Made by a program: the position numbers and the translations under genes | The notes under the pieces: model-generated | Seen by the model: the letters and a program-made list of their open reading frames with translations, nothing else | What the model was told of the DNA's origin: nothing | The model's database searches: none | Assembly (NCBI GenBank): GCA_017476785.1 | Contig: JAFUZD010000002.1 | Span: 1 to 37,496, forward strand | Source of the DNA: Prevotella sp. | GTDB taxonomy: Bacteria; Bacteroidota; Bacteroidia; Bacteroidales; Bacteroidaceae | DNA: 37,496 nt | Reading direction: 5' to 3' | Shown here: positions 14,915-22,808 of the stretch, piece after piece | Position numbering within the stretch: position 1 is the stretch's first letter | How the letters are laid out: every line of letters starts with the position of its first letter

Positions 14915-17863
14915 TCAGAGCTTGACGCTGACTGCCTTACCGTTGTACTGCACGAGCGTTCCCTCGGGCGTGTCGAGGTCGAGGCTGCGAGCTTTGTCGG
15001 GCGTGATGAGCACCACGTTGAAGCGACGCTGCTTCAGCATTCCGTTGAACTGACCTGCGCGCTTGCCGAAGGTAATGGTGCGCGAGGCATCGTCGTAGGT
15101 GATGTCGATGGTGGCATACTTGCCACGCTCGTAGTTATAGTTGGTGCCCTCGTCCTCGTAGAGCTGGAACTGGCCGTTCTGCCCGGCGTAGACGTAGAGG
15201 TTAATCAGCTCAGCCGGCTTCTCGTCGCACCACTCCATCTCGGGGCCGAAGGGGATGATGGCACCCTCGCGCACGAAGACGGGGATGCGCTCGTAGGGAG
15301 CGTCGACCACCAGCGTCTGTCCGCCGTCGATGTGGCGACCGCTGTACAGGTCGTACCAGCCGCACTGACGGGGGAAGTAGACACTGCGGTTGCGCGCCTT
15401 ATAGTAGCCCACGGGGCAGGCCATCAGTGCCGGGCCGAACATCCACTGGTCGGGAATATTCTCTACGTTGCGGTCACCGTTGAAGTCCATCACCAGACCG
15501 CGCATCAGCGTATAGTCGCGGAAGTGGGCCCAGCCAGCCAGCGAGTAGAGATAGGGCATCAGCCGATAGCGCAGCCGGTCGTAGTAGAGTATCGACTGGT
15601 AGGCAGGATGGCTGTCGGGCGCAATGTTCCACACCTCGCGCAGGGGCCACTGGCCGTGGGCGCGATAGAGCGGGATGAAGCAGCCGAACTGGTTCCAGCG
15701 GGCCTGCAGCTCGCGCCACTCGGTGAGGTCGGTATTCTCCTCGCCCGTGCGGTCGAACAGCTGCTGGGCTGCCACGTAGCGGCTCTCTACGCTGAATCCG
15801 CCCTGATCCATACCCCAGAAGGGGATGCCGCTCATTGCATAGTTCATTCCGGCCGTCATCTGGGCGCGCATATCCTCCCAGCGCGTACCGATGTCGCCGC
15901 TCCACGTGGCAGTGCTATAACGCTGCTCGCCGGCAAATCCGCTGCGGGTGAGCAGGAAGACGCGCTGGTTGGGATTGACCGAGCGCTGGCCGTTGTAGAT
16001 GGCATCGGCATTGACGATGGAGTAGGCATTGAAGTATTCGGTAGACGAGCCGAGGGCCGTGGGGCCGCTGAGTGCCTTACGGTACCAGATGGGCGTACAG
16101 TCGCGCACGTTGGGCTCGGAGGCATCCATCCACCAAGCGTCTACGCCGGCAACGCCGTTCTTGTTGAACTTCGTATAGAGGTTCTCGTCCATCTGGCGCC
16201 AGAACATCTTGCGTGCATCGGCATCATAGGCATCGTAGAACGAGCCGCGGAAGCCCAGCCAGTCGTGGATGTCGTCGGTAATGGCCTGATGGTATATCCA
16301 TCCGTGGCGGTCGAGCTCCTTATAGTTCTCCACCGTGTCGTAGAACTTGGGCCACACGCTAATCATAAAGCGGCCGTGCATCTGGTGAACGGAGTCGAGC
16401 ATTGCCTGCGGATTGGGGAAGCGAGCCGCCTCGAAGATGTGGCTGCCCCACGAGTCGAGCTTCCAGTAGTTCCAGTCCTGCACGATGTTGTCCACGGGAA
16501 TGTGGCGGCGGCGAAACTCAGAGAGCGTCTGCTCGATGTCGGCCGAGCTCTGGTAGCGCTCGCGGCTCTGCCAGAAGCCGAGCACCCACTTGGGATAGAC
16601 GGGAGCCTTGCCCGTCAGCGTGCGGTAGCCCGAGATGACCTCGTCCATATTCTGGCCGGCAATGAAGTAGTAGTCCATATCGCGGGCCATCTCGCTCCAG
16701 ATGCTCAGCTGGTTCTGCTCCTGCTCCGTCTGCGGCACGGCGGCACGCAGTCCGCAGTAGCTCACGTCGCCGTCGGGCAGCCACTCTATGCGCAGCTGCG
16801 TCTTCTTGCCCTTCTCCAGCGGGGCGGTGAACTTCCACGAGTTGGGGTTCCAAGCCGTGCGCCAGCGCTCGCTGACCACCTCCTTACCGCCGATATACAC
16901 CTTCATATAGCCGGCATAGTAGAGGATAAAGTGATAGTTGGCCGTCTGAGGAGCCTCGATGAAGCCCTCGTACACCACGCTCGCCCCGTTGAGGGGGAAG
17001 CCCTTCGGCAGGTTCTTGATGCCGCCGGGCTCGGTAGCATTGGCAATGGCCGATGTCTCAGGGCAGTCGAACTCATAGTAGATGGAGTCCTCGTCGCGCA
17101 CCAGCCGCTTGCCGTCCTTAGCCACATAGGTACCCGTCAGATGGCCTTTCACGCCGTTCACGTCGTAGAGGGTGAAGGCGCGGTTCAGCTGCTGATAGTC
17201 GTTGGGATTGCCCCAGCGGCAATAGCTGTAGCTGTCCCACAGCAGTCCGTAGTTCTTCGTGCTCATCACGAAGGGGATGCTCACCTTCGTGTTGTACTGG
17301 AACAGGTCTTCGTTCTTACCTTTCATATTATACTCCTCTGCCTGATGCTGGCCCAGTCCATAGAAGGCCTCGTCGGCGGGGCTCTCAAAGAGCGCGCGCC
17401 ACGAGAAGGCATTGCGCTGCTCATCGGTCAGGGTGCCCACTCCTATCTCGCGGTCGGGCACGCGGAAAGGCTGGAACGTCTTGCCCTGCGCAGCCTCCTT
17501 AAGCAGCTGGCGGCCGGTGGCATCGTAGAAGGTGACGGCACCCGTCTGCTTGTCAACACGGGCCTCCACGTTCTTGGCTTTGATGCTGACGACGCTGCCG
17601 TCGGTCACGTTGAACTGAGGCTTGGCCGTCTGCTCCACAATCATCAGGCTGGGCTGCTTCACGGGCAACTGGGCCTCGCTGGTAGCCTGCACACGGATGA
17701 TGTTGTCGTTAATCACTTGCAGCCTCACCACCTTAGCGCCGTTGGCTGCTGCATTCTTCACTGGAATGGTAATGAAATTGCCGTCAACGGTATAGTCGGC
17801 TGCCATTACGGCACCGACGACCATCGACAGGACACCCACTAATAAAGTTTTCAGGTTTTTCAT
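14915..17863 (-). CDS. GH31 alpha-xylosidase with PA14 insert, exported
   Basis: The ATG at 17863 gives 982 residues with signal peptide MKNLKTLLVGVLSMVVGAVMA. An N-terminal beta-sandwich (about 22-220) is interrupted or followed by a PA14-like domain (about 235-385: VVYEGFIEAPQTANYHFILY, YAGYMKVYIGG, LRIEWLPDG). The catalytic barrel has nucleophile D580 in DAWWMDASEPN and acid/base D657 in TWSGDIGTRW. GH31 with an inserted PA14 is the layout of known xyloglucan alpha-xylosidases from Bacteroides ovatus and Cellvibrio, which remove the non-reducing-end xylose from xyloglucan oligosaccharides. It differs in its active-site motifs from the second GH31 at 8236-10590, so the two enzymes probably divide the substrates. 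It has its own promoter element and terminator. Confidence 0.94.
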   Translation of the reverse strand: MKNLKTLLVGVLSMVVGAVMAADYTVDGNFITIPVKNAAANGAKVVRLQVINDNIIRVQATSEAQLPVKQPSLMIVEQTAKPQFNVTDGSVVSIKAKNVEARVDKQTGAVTFYDATGRQLLKEAAQGKTFQPFRVPDREIGVGTLTDEQRNAFSWRALFESPADEAFYGLGQHQAEEYNMKGKNEDLFQYNTKVSIPFVMSTKNYGLLWDSYSYCRWGNPNDYQQLNRAFTLYDVNGVKGHLTGTYVAKDGKRLVRDEDSIYYEFDCPETSAIANATEPGGIKNLPKGFPLNGASVVYEGFIEAPQTANYHFILYYAGYMKVYIGGKEVVSERWRTAWNPNSWKFTAPLEKGKKTQLRIEWLPDGDVSYCGLRAAVPQTEQEQNQLSIWSEMARDMDYYFIAGQNMDEVISGYRTLTGKAPVYPKWVLGFWQSRERYQSSADIEQTLSEFRRRHIPVDNIVQDWNYWKLDSWGSHIFEAARFPNPQAMLDSVHQMHGRFMISVWPKFYDTVENYKELDRHGWIYHQAITDDIHDWLGFRGSFYDAYDADARKMFWRQMDENLYTKFNKNGVAGVDAWWMDASEPNVRDCTPIWYRKALSGPTALGSSTEYFNAYSIVNADAIYNGQRSVNPNQRVFLLTRSGFAGEQRYSTATWSGDIGTRWEDMRAQMTAGMNYAMSGIPFWGMDQGGFSVESRYVAAQQLFDRTGEENTDLTEWRELQARWNQFGCFIPLYRAHGQWPLREVWNIAPDSHPAYQSILYYDRLRYRLMPYLYSLAGWAHFRDYTLMRGLVMDFNGDRNVENIPDQWMFGPALMACPVGYYKARNRSVYFPRQCGWYDLYSGRHIDGGQTLVVDAPYERIPVFVREGAIIPFGPEMEWCDEKPAELINLYVYAGQNGQFQLYEDEGTNYNYERGKYATIDITYDDASRTITFGKRAGQFNGMLKQRRFNVVLITPDKARSLDLDTPEGTLVQYNGKAVSVKL

Positions 17864-17907
17864 TAGATTGTCTTTATTTTTTATGTCTTTTCGATTTTCT
17901 GCGATTG

Positions 17908-17915
17908 CAAAGGTA
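17908..17915 (-). promoter_or_regulatory. -7 promoter element for the PA14-GH31 gene
   Basis: TACCTTTG on the minus strand matches TAnnTTTG. The leader would be about 40 nt. The -33 region overlaps the terminator stem of the upstream regulator gene. Confidence 0.55.
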
Positions 17916-17929
17916 CGAAAATAAAACAA

Positions 17930-17968
17930 AAAACGTGCGTCGGAATGTTATTATTCGACGCACGTTTT
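17930..17968 (-). terminator. Intrinsic terminator of the AraC-type membrane regulator gene
   Basis: 13-bp arms AAAACGTGCGTCG and CGACGCACGTTTT with a 13-nt loop. On the minus strand a T-rich tract (TTTTTTGTTTTATTTT) follows. Confidence 0.8.
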
Positions 17969-17981
17969 GTTTTTTGCAGCC

Positions 17982-20900
17982 TTACTCGGCCTGTATCACA
18001 ATGGGCTGACCGCCGCCCGACTTATATTCCGAGGGCATCACGCCGTACATTTCCTTAAAATACTTGGAGAAGTAGCGGGGGTTGTTGAAGCCCACCTTAT
18101 AGGACACCTCGGCCACCGTGAGCTGGCTCTTGCGCAGCAGCTGCTCGGCGTGGCGCAGGCGAATCTGGCGGATAAACTCCGAGGGGGTGAGGTCGGTGAT
18201 GGCCGTGAGCTTCTTGTACAGATGGACGCGCGACATTCCCAGAGCCTCAGCCATCGTCTCTACGGAGATGTCGCTGTTCGACAGGTTGGTCTCCACATAT
18301 TCCGTGGCATCGTTTACCAGCTTCTGGTCGAGCGACGTAATCTCCATCTCCGTAATCTGCGGGGTTAGCTTGGCCTTAGCCGTGCCGCCACTCTCGGCCA
18401 GCTTGTTCACCTGTTCAAGCAGATGCTCCACGTTGCCGAACACCTGCTGCTCGCGCTCGTAGCGCTGCTCGTCGTTCTCTTCCTGCATCATCGTGTTCAG
18501 GCTCTCGAAGGTGTGCTGGAAGGGTTCGCGCAGCTCGTCGCTGACGGTGTCGTAGAAGTGCTGCTTCAGCTCGTCCAGTCGATGATTACTCTCCTGCTCC
18601 ATCTTCAGCCGGGCCAGTCTCATCCGCTCCTGCTGCCGGCGACGGTAGTAGCGCAGGGCCAGCAGCGCAATGCCGATGTAGACCAGCCACATCCACCACG
18701 AGCGATACCACGGGGCAGCGATGGTGATGTCCAGCTGGCTCTCTATGTCGCCGATGGTGCCGTCGTCGTTGAGCATACGGACGCAGAGCGTGTAGCTGCC
18801 CGAGGGCAGACTCATATACGTGATGTTGGGGTTCACCTCCTCGGTGCGTATCCACTGGTCGCTGAAGCCCTTCAGCTTGTAGACAAAGCGCGAGCGGTTG
18901 CTCACCTCGCCGCTGTTGGAGCCCAGCTGGATGGTGAACTGATTCTCGGCGTAGCGCAGGCGGAGCTTGCGGCAGTGGTCGAGGGCTTCGGTCAGGATGA
19001 CGCGCCCGTTGTATGTCTCGCCGGCTGAGATTTCGGTGTCGAAGAGATTCAGGCCAATGAAGATGGTCGTCTCGCCCTTGCGCCCTGAGCCCTGCCGGTT
19101 GGGGTTGATGATGTCAATACCGGTCTGGCCGCCCACGAGTATCAGCCCGTCGTGGGTGCAGAACACCGCCCGCTGGTTGTAGGTGCCGGGCTGCAAGCCG
19201 TCGCGCTGGTTGTAGCTGCGCACCAAGAACGTCCACGAGCCGTCGGCCGCGCGCTGGGGCACGATGTTAGACACGCCGTGGTCGGTAGAGGCCCAGATGG
19301 TGTGACGCTTGTCTTCGGCCACGCCCGTGATGCTCGAGCCCAGCAGGCCGCTCTTCATATCGAGCAGATAGACGCGGCCGGCAGTGCGGTCGACGATGGT
19401 CAGTCCTGAGGCCGAGCCCTGCCACACCAGCCCGCGGCTGTCCTGTATCACCTGCACGGAAGCCAGCGTGACGCCGACGTTGTCCTGATTGTCCTCAATG
19501 CTGCGGTTGACCACGCGGCGCGTCTTGGGATTGACCATTGAGTAGAAGTTGGAGTGAGCCACCAGCAGCCAGCCCTTCGACGTGAGCTGCACCGACGACA
19601 CATAGTCGCTGGACAGCTGGGAGTTCTGCGAGTTGATGGGCTCGTAGAGGCGACCCGTACGGCCGTCGATGCGCTGAACACCGCTGCCGAGCGTGCCCAC
19701 CCAGATGTCGTGGAACGAGTCTTCGGCTATGGTCCAGATGTTGTTGTTCGAGATATCCTGCGGATTGCCCGTGGCGCGGTAGTTGGTGAACTGGCCATTG
19801 CGGTAGCGGATAAGGCCACCCTCGTAGGTGCCGAACCACAGCGAGCCGTCGCTGGCGGCCAGACTGCCCACCATCACGTTCGACCCGAACCCGTAGGTCT
19901 CCTTATTGTAGAGCGTCTGCTCGCCAGTGTGGGGGTTGTAGCAGATGATGCCGCGGTCGTTGGTGCCCAGCCAGTAGTTGCCCCAGCGGTCCTCGCAGAT
20001 GGTGTTGATGTCGCCCAGCTCCACGTAGCTGAAGTCCTGCAGGTCGTCGGTATAGAGGTTCAGTCCGTTCTTGTAGGACCCTATCCAGATGCGCCCGAGC
20101 GCATCCTTATAGATGTGGCGCAGGGTATTGTCGGAGATGGTGGTCTCATCGTTCTTGTCGTTGAGGAACTGGCGCATCTCGCGGTGCTTGGCATCCACCA
20201 CGTAGAGGCCGCCGTGGTCGGTGGCAATCCACAGCCGCCCGCTGTTGTCGGTGTCCACGTCCCAGACGGATATCTGGTCGGGCACGTCGGCAATGCCCCA
20301 GTGGGCCATCACCTCGGTGATGGAGCCATACCACTTCTTCTCTTGCTTCAGATAGGCAAAGGAGTGACCGTTGGTGGTCACCCAGAGGTTACCCTTCGGG
20401 TCGCTCACCAGCTTGTAGCTCTGATTGGCCATCTGGCCGTACTGCCGCAGATAGGTGCTCTTCCACAAGATGCGGCCGCCCTCGCCGTCCATACTGACTA
20501 TCTCGCCGTTGTTCGAGATAATCATCACCTCCCTGCCCCGCTCAGCAAAGCAGGACACGCCGATGTCGGAGTTGAACTCCTGTTCGCCGTAGCCGAAGTG
20601 GAAGCAGTGCGTGTGCTTGGTGCGGGGATTGTAGAACCACATACCGGTATCGTAGGTCTTCACCCAGAAGTTCTTGTGCGAGTCAATGTAGAGAAACTCC
20701 ACGCCGCCCTTGATACCTACCTTATGGAGCCACGCTTCGGGCTGACGGTCGAACCGCTCGGTGACGGGGTCGAACACGGAGTAGTTCATACTCTGCTTAA
20801 TCCACAGCCGGCCGTCCCACGCCTCGAACACCTCGTCCACGTAGTTGTTCTTCATCGTCGTGGTATCCTTCACGTTCGAGTAGTAGGTTTTGATGCGATA

Positions 20901-21095
20901 GCCGTCGTAGCGGTTCAGTCCGTAGGGCGTGCCAATCCATACGAAGCCGCGCGAATCGCGCAGGATGCAGTTGATTTGCGAGTTGGAAAGGCCGTCGCGT
21001 GTGTCGAGCCGACGGAATTTCATATCGGGAATCGCCCCTGCCGACAGCAGTGAAGCAGTGAGGAGGCACAGGAAGACAGAGAGTAAACGTTTCAT
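17982..21095 (-). CDS. Transmembrane AraC-type regulator: hybrid two-component system lacking kinase and receiver domains
   Basis: The ATG at 21095 gives 1037 residues. In order: signal peptide (MKRLLSVFLCLLTASLLSAGA); two-bladed Reg_prop propeller repeats (WIGTPYGLNRYDG, WIATDHGGLYVVD, WLGTNDRGIICYN, WFGTYEGGLIRYR and others); a Y_Y_Y domain (VYKLKGFSDQWIRT ... LPSGSYTLCVRMLNDDG, to about 785); one transmembrane helix (about 796-814, SWWMWLVYIGIALLAL); a cytoplasmic helical hairpin (about 815-905); and an AraC helix-turn-helix domain (about 924-1030, ISVETMAEALGMSRVHLYKKL ... AEVSYKVGFNNPRYFSKYFK). The hairpin still resembles HisKA, but the H-box reads VSDELREPF with Asp (about residue 853) in place of His. 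HATPase_c and receiver domains are absent. Signal must therefore pass without phosphotransfer. It probably senses xyloglucan oligosaccharides and controls the adjacent susCD operon (inference from position). Confidence 0.9.
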   Translation of the reverse strand: MKRLLSVFLCLLTASLLSAGAIPDMKFRRLDTRDGLSNSQINCILRDSRGFVWIGTPYGLNRYDGYRIKTYYSNVKDTTTMKNNYVDEVFEAWDGRLWIKQSMNYSVFDPVTERFDRQPEAWLHKVGIKGGVEFLYIDSHKNFWVKTYDTGMWFYNPRTKHTHCFHFGYGEQEFNSDIGVSCFAERGREVMIISNNGEIVSMDGEGGRILWKSTYLRQYGQMANQSYKLVSDPKGNLWVTTNGHSFAYLKQEKKWYGSITEVMAHWGIADVPDQISVWDVDTDNSGRLWIATDHGGLYVVDAKHREMRQFLNDKNDETTISDNTLRHIYKDALGRIWIGSYKNGLNLYTDDLQDFSYVELGDINTICEDRWGNYWLGTNDRGIICYNPHTGEQTLYNKETYGFGSNVMVGSLAASDGSLWFGTYEGGLIRYRNGQFTNYRATGNPQDISNNNIWTIAEDSFHDIWVGTLGSGVQRIDGRTGRLYEPINSQNSQLSSDYVSSVQLTSKGWLLVAHSNFYSMVNPKTRRVVNRSIEDNQDNVGVTLASVQVIQDSRGLVWQGSASGLTIVDRTAGRVYLLDMKSGLLGSSITGVAEDKRHTIWASTDHGVSNIVPQRAADGSWTFLVRSYNQRDGLQPGTYNQRAVFCTHDGLILVGGQTGIDIINPNRQGSGRKGETTIFIGLNLFDTEISAGETYNGRVILTEALDHCRKLRLRYAENQFTIQLGSNSGEVSNRSRFVYKLKGFSDQWIRTEEVNPNITYMSLPSGSYTLCVRMLNDDGTIGDIESQLDITIAAPWYRSWWMWLVYIGIALLALRYYRRRQQERMRLARLKMEQESNHRLDELKQHFYDTVSDELREPFQHTFESLNTMMQEENDEQRYEREQQVFGNVEHLLEQVNKLAESGGTAKAKLTPQITEMEITSLDQKLVNDATEYVETNLSNSDISVETMAEALGMSRVHLYKKLTAITDLTPSEFIRQIRLRHAEQLLRKSQLTVAEVSYKVGFNNPRYFSKYFKEMYGVMPSEYKSGGGQPIVIQAE

Positions 21096-21127
21096 AAACA
21101 CTTTGGATTCATAGTTGATGATGGTCG

Positions 21128-21135
21128 CAAAGATA
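21128..21135 (-). promoter_or_regulatory. -7 promoter element for the membrane regulator
   Basis: TATCTTTG on the minus strand matches TAnnTTTG. Transcription would start near 21121, 26 nt before the ATG. There is no TTTG at -33, which fits a promoter needing an activator. The palindrome array lies 58-115 bp upstream of this element. Confidence 0.6.
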
Positions 21136-21192
21136 GCGTTTTTTTTCCATTCGGCCATCGAAACAGACGTTTTTCTTCCATTGCGCTCACAA

Positions 21193-21250
21193 AATTCTCG
21201 CGAGAATTTCCCAAATTTACGCGAGAATTCCAAAAATTCTCGCGTAAATT
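21193..21250. repeat. Array of three 16-bp palindromes with exact 21-bp spacing (locus B)
   Basis: AATTCTCGCGAGAATT is exact at 21193-21208. AATTTACGCGAGAATT (21214-21229) and AATTCTCGCGTAAATT (21235-21250) are reverse complements of each other. The CGCG centres are at 21200.5, 21221.5 and 21242.5, the same 21-bp period as locus A at 2075-2132. It sits between the terminator of the GH5 operon and the promoter of the membrane regulator. Relative to the -7 element it is displaced by 22 bp compared with locus A, about one period, so the copies lie close to the same helical face. Confidence 0.75.
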
Positions 21251-21258
21251 CACAAAGA

Positions 21259-21287
21259 AGGCTCCCGGCGCAGTGCGTCGGGAGCCT
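21259..21287 (-). terminator. Terminator of the susC-susD-binding protein-GH5 operon
   Basis: A 9-bp perfect stem AGGCTCCCG/CGGGAGCCT with an 11-nt loop lies 25 bp past the GH5 stop. On the minus strand a modest T-rich tail (TCTTTG) follows. Confidence 0.65.
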
Positions 21288-21311
21288 CGGTTCATTATGC
21301 CGGAAAGGGCA

Positions 21312-22781
21312 TTAGATGTTGTCGAACAGGGCGGTCACGATGTCGTCCTCGTACCACTCGAGCGTATTGCGTTTGAGCAGGCCCATCCACCACAGACCGA
21401 CGGTGTTGTAGGCTTTGAACTTCTGAGCCATATAGGTTGCATACTTCACGCGCTCTGCCATCGACTTGCCTTCGTCCAGTGCGCCAAACTCACCGTAGAA
21501 GTACGGCAGGTCGAGCTCCTGACGGAAACGCTTGTCAATCATCGTGAACATCTCGTCGATTTCGTCGGTGCACGACTTGTCGAAAGCCAGCACGTTCCAC
21601 TCGCCATTGTCGTTGCAGAAGTTGTAGGGGTCATACGAGTGGATGGAGGCCAGCAGATGGTCGGGTATCTGGTCGGACGGGGCTTGGAAGCCGTTGAGCT
21701 TAGCCTGCGTGTGGCCAGCACTGTAAGTATTGACCACCAGATTGCGGAAGGCATTGTTGCCGCCCGTGCTGCGCACCACGTCGACGAAGTCCTGCATCAA
21801 CCGATTGACGGCCGTATAGGCATCGGCATTGGCGGGATTTCCCCAGTTGCCGGTCTCGTCGATAATCTCGTTGATGCCCTCGAAGAGCAGCCGGTCGCCA
21901 TAGTCGCGGAAGCGCTCGGCAATCTGCTGCCACAGGTGCTTGAAGCGCGGGCTGATGGTCTCATACTGGCTTAGGTCGGCCACCAGCCAGTGGGCTCCGT
22001 CGCCGCGGTTGGCATCGGGCTCGCTGGCATCGTGGTGCACGTTGATGATGCAGTAGCAGCCGGCATCCAGCACGTAGTTCACCACTTCCTCCACGCGGTT
22101 CATCCACGCCTCGTCCACGTTGTCGTCGGCATCCAGATGGGGGAACCAAGTGACAGGCACGCGGATGAGGTTGAAGCCGCGCTCGGCGATGGTGTTGATA
22201 ATCTCGGGCGTGGTCCGCGGCTGTCCCCAGCAGGTCTCCCAGTCGTAGACGGTCGTCGGGTTGAACCAGCTCTGCACCGAGGGATCGGTGATGTCGTGGT
22301 TCGACTCCAGCGTGTTGCCAAGGTTGTAGCCCAGCTTCACGTTGGCAATAAACTCAGTAGCCTTCTCGAAGGTGTCGTCGGCATTGGTGCCGCTCTGATT
22401 GATGGCAATGACGCGCGACAGTCCGCCCGACTTGATGGTGACAGTGGCCGTACGGGGCACGCCGCTGTTGCGCTCCACGTCGATGCGGAGCCACGACATA
22501 CGGGTCTCGTAGGCATAGCCATAGCCTGCGCGGGCCGAAGTGGTCACCCAGTCGGCCGAGACCTCTACGTCCCAGTCGGCATTGCTGTTGATACCAATCA
22601 TCTTGCTGGCTGCCGAAGAGCCGAAGTCGAGGCTCTCGATGGCCAGCGTGTCGAGCGAGGTGACGGTCAGCCGCTGCTCGCCCGAGCCGTAGATACTGCT
22701 GTTGCTGTCGCTGCACGCGCTGACGGCCATCACAGCCAGCAACATCCATATTGCGCTGAATGAATATATAAGTCGTTTCAT
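21312..22781 (-). CDS. GH5 (subfamily 4-like) endo-xyloglucanase lipoprotein with BACON domain
   Basis: This 489-residue protein has a lipoprotein signal (MKRLIYSFSAIWMLLAVMAVSAC, C23) followed by SDSNSS, a likely surface-export signal. A BACON domain (about 38-132; SNADWDVEVSADWV ... GVPRTATVTIKSGG) precedes a GH5 barrel (about 140-480). GYNLGNTLES, RVPVTWFPH and INVHHD are typical of GH5_4. Acid/base E305 is in FEGINEIID and nucleophile E431 is in YFYGEFGALDE. The BACON-GH5_4 architecture is that of the B. ovatus xyloglucan-specific endo-glucanase BoGH5A, so it should cut the xyloglucan backbone at the cell surface. It is the last gene of the susCD operon, 27 bp after the binding-protein gene. 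Confidence 0.93.
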   Translation of the reverse strand: MKRLIYSFSAIWMLLAVMAVSACSDSNSSIYGSGEQRLTVTSLDTLAIESLDFGSSAASKMIGINSNADWDVEVSADWVTTSARAGYGYAYETRMSWLRIDVERNSGVPRTATVTIKSGGLSRVIAINQSGTNADDTFEKATEFIANVKLGYNLGNTLESNHDITDPSVQSWFNPTTVYDWETCWGQPRTTPEIINTIAERGFNLIRVPVTWFPHLDADDNVDEAWMNRVEEVVNYVLDAGCYCIINVHHDASEPDANRGDGAHWLVADLSQYETISPRFKHLWQQIAERFRDYGDRLLFEGINEIIDETGNWGNPANADAYTAVNRLMQDFVDVVRSTGGNNAFRNLVVNTYSAGHTQAKLNGFQAPSDQIPDHLLASIHSYDPYNFCNDNGEWNVLAFDKSCTDEIDEMFTMIDKRFRQELDLPYFYGEFGALDEGKSMAERVKYATYMAQKFKAYNTVGLWWMGLLKRNTLEWYEDDIVTALFDNI

Positions 22782-22808
22782 AATCGCACTTAATGTTTTG
22801 TTTGAGTG

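Noticed and set aside
15332-17842. An 836-codon open frame on the plus strand opposite the PA14-GH31 gene
   Set aside because: It is a mirror of the GC-rich codon usage of the real gene. It has low-complexity Val/Ala/His/Leu composition, no recognisable domain, and lies fully inside a clear GH31 gene.
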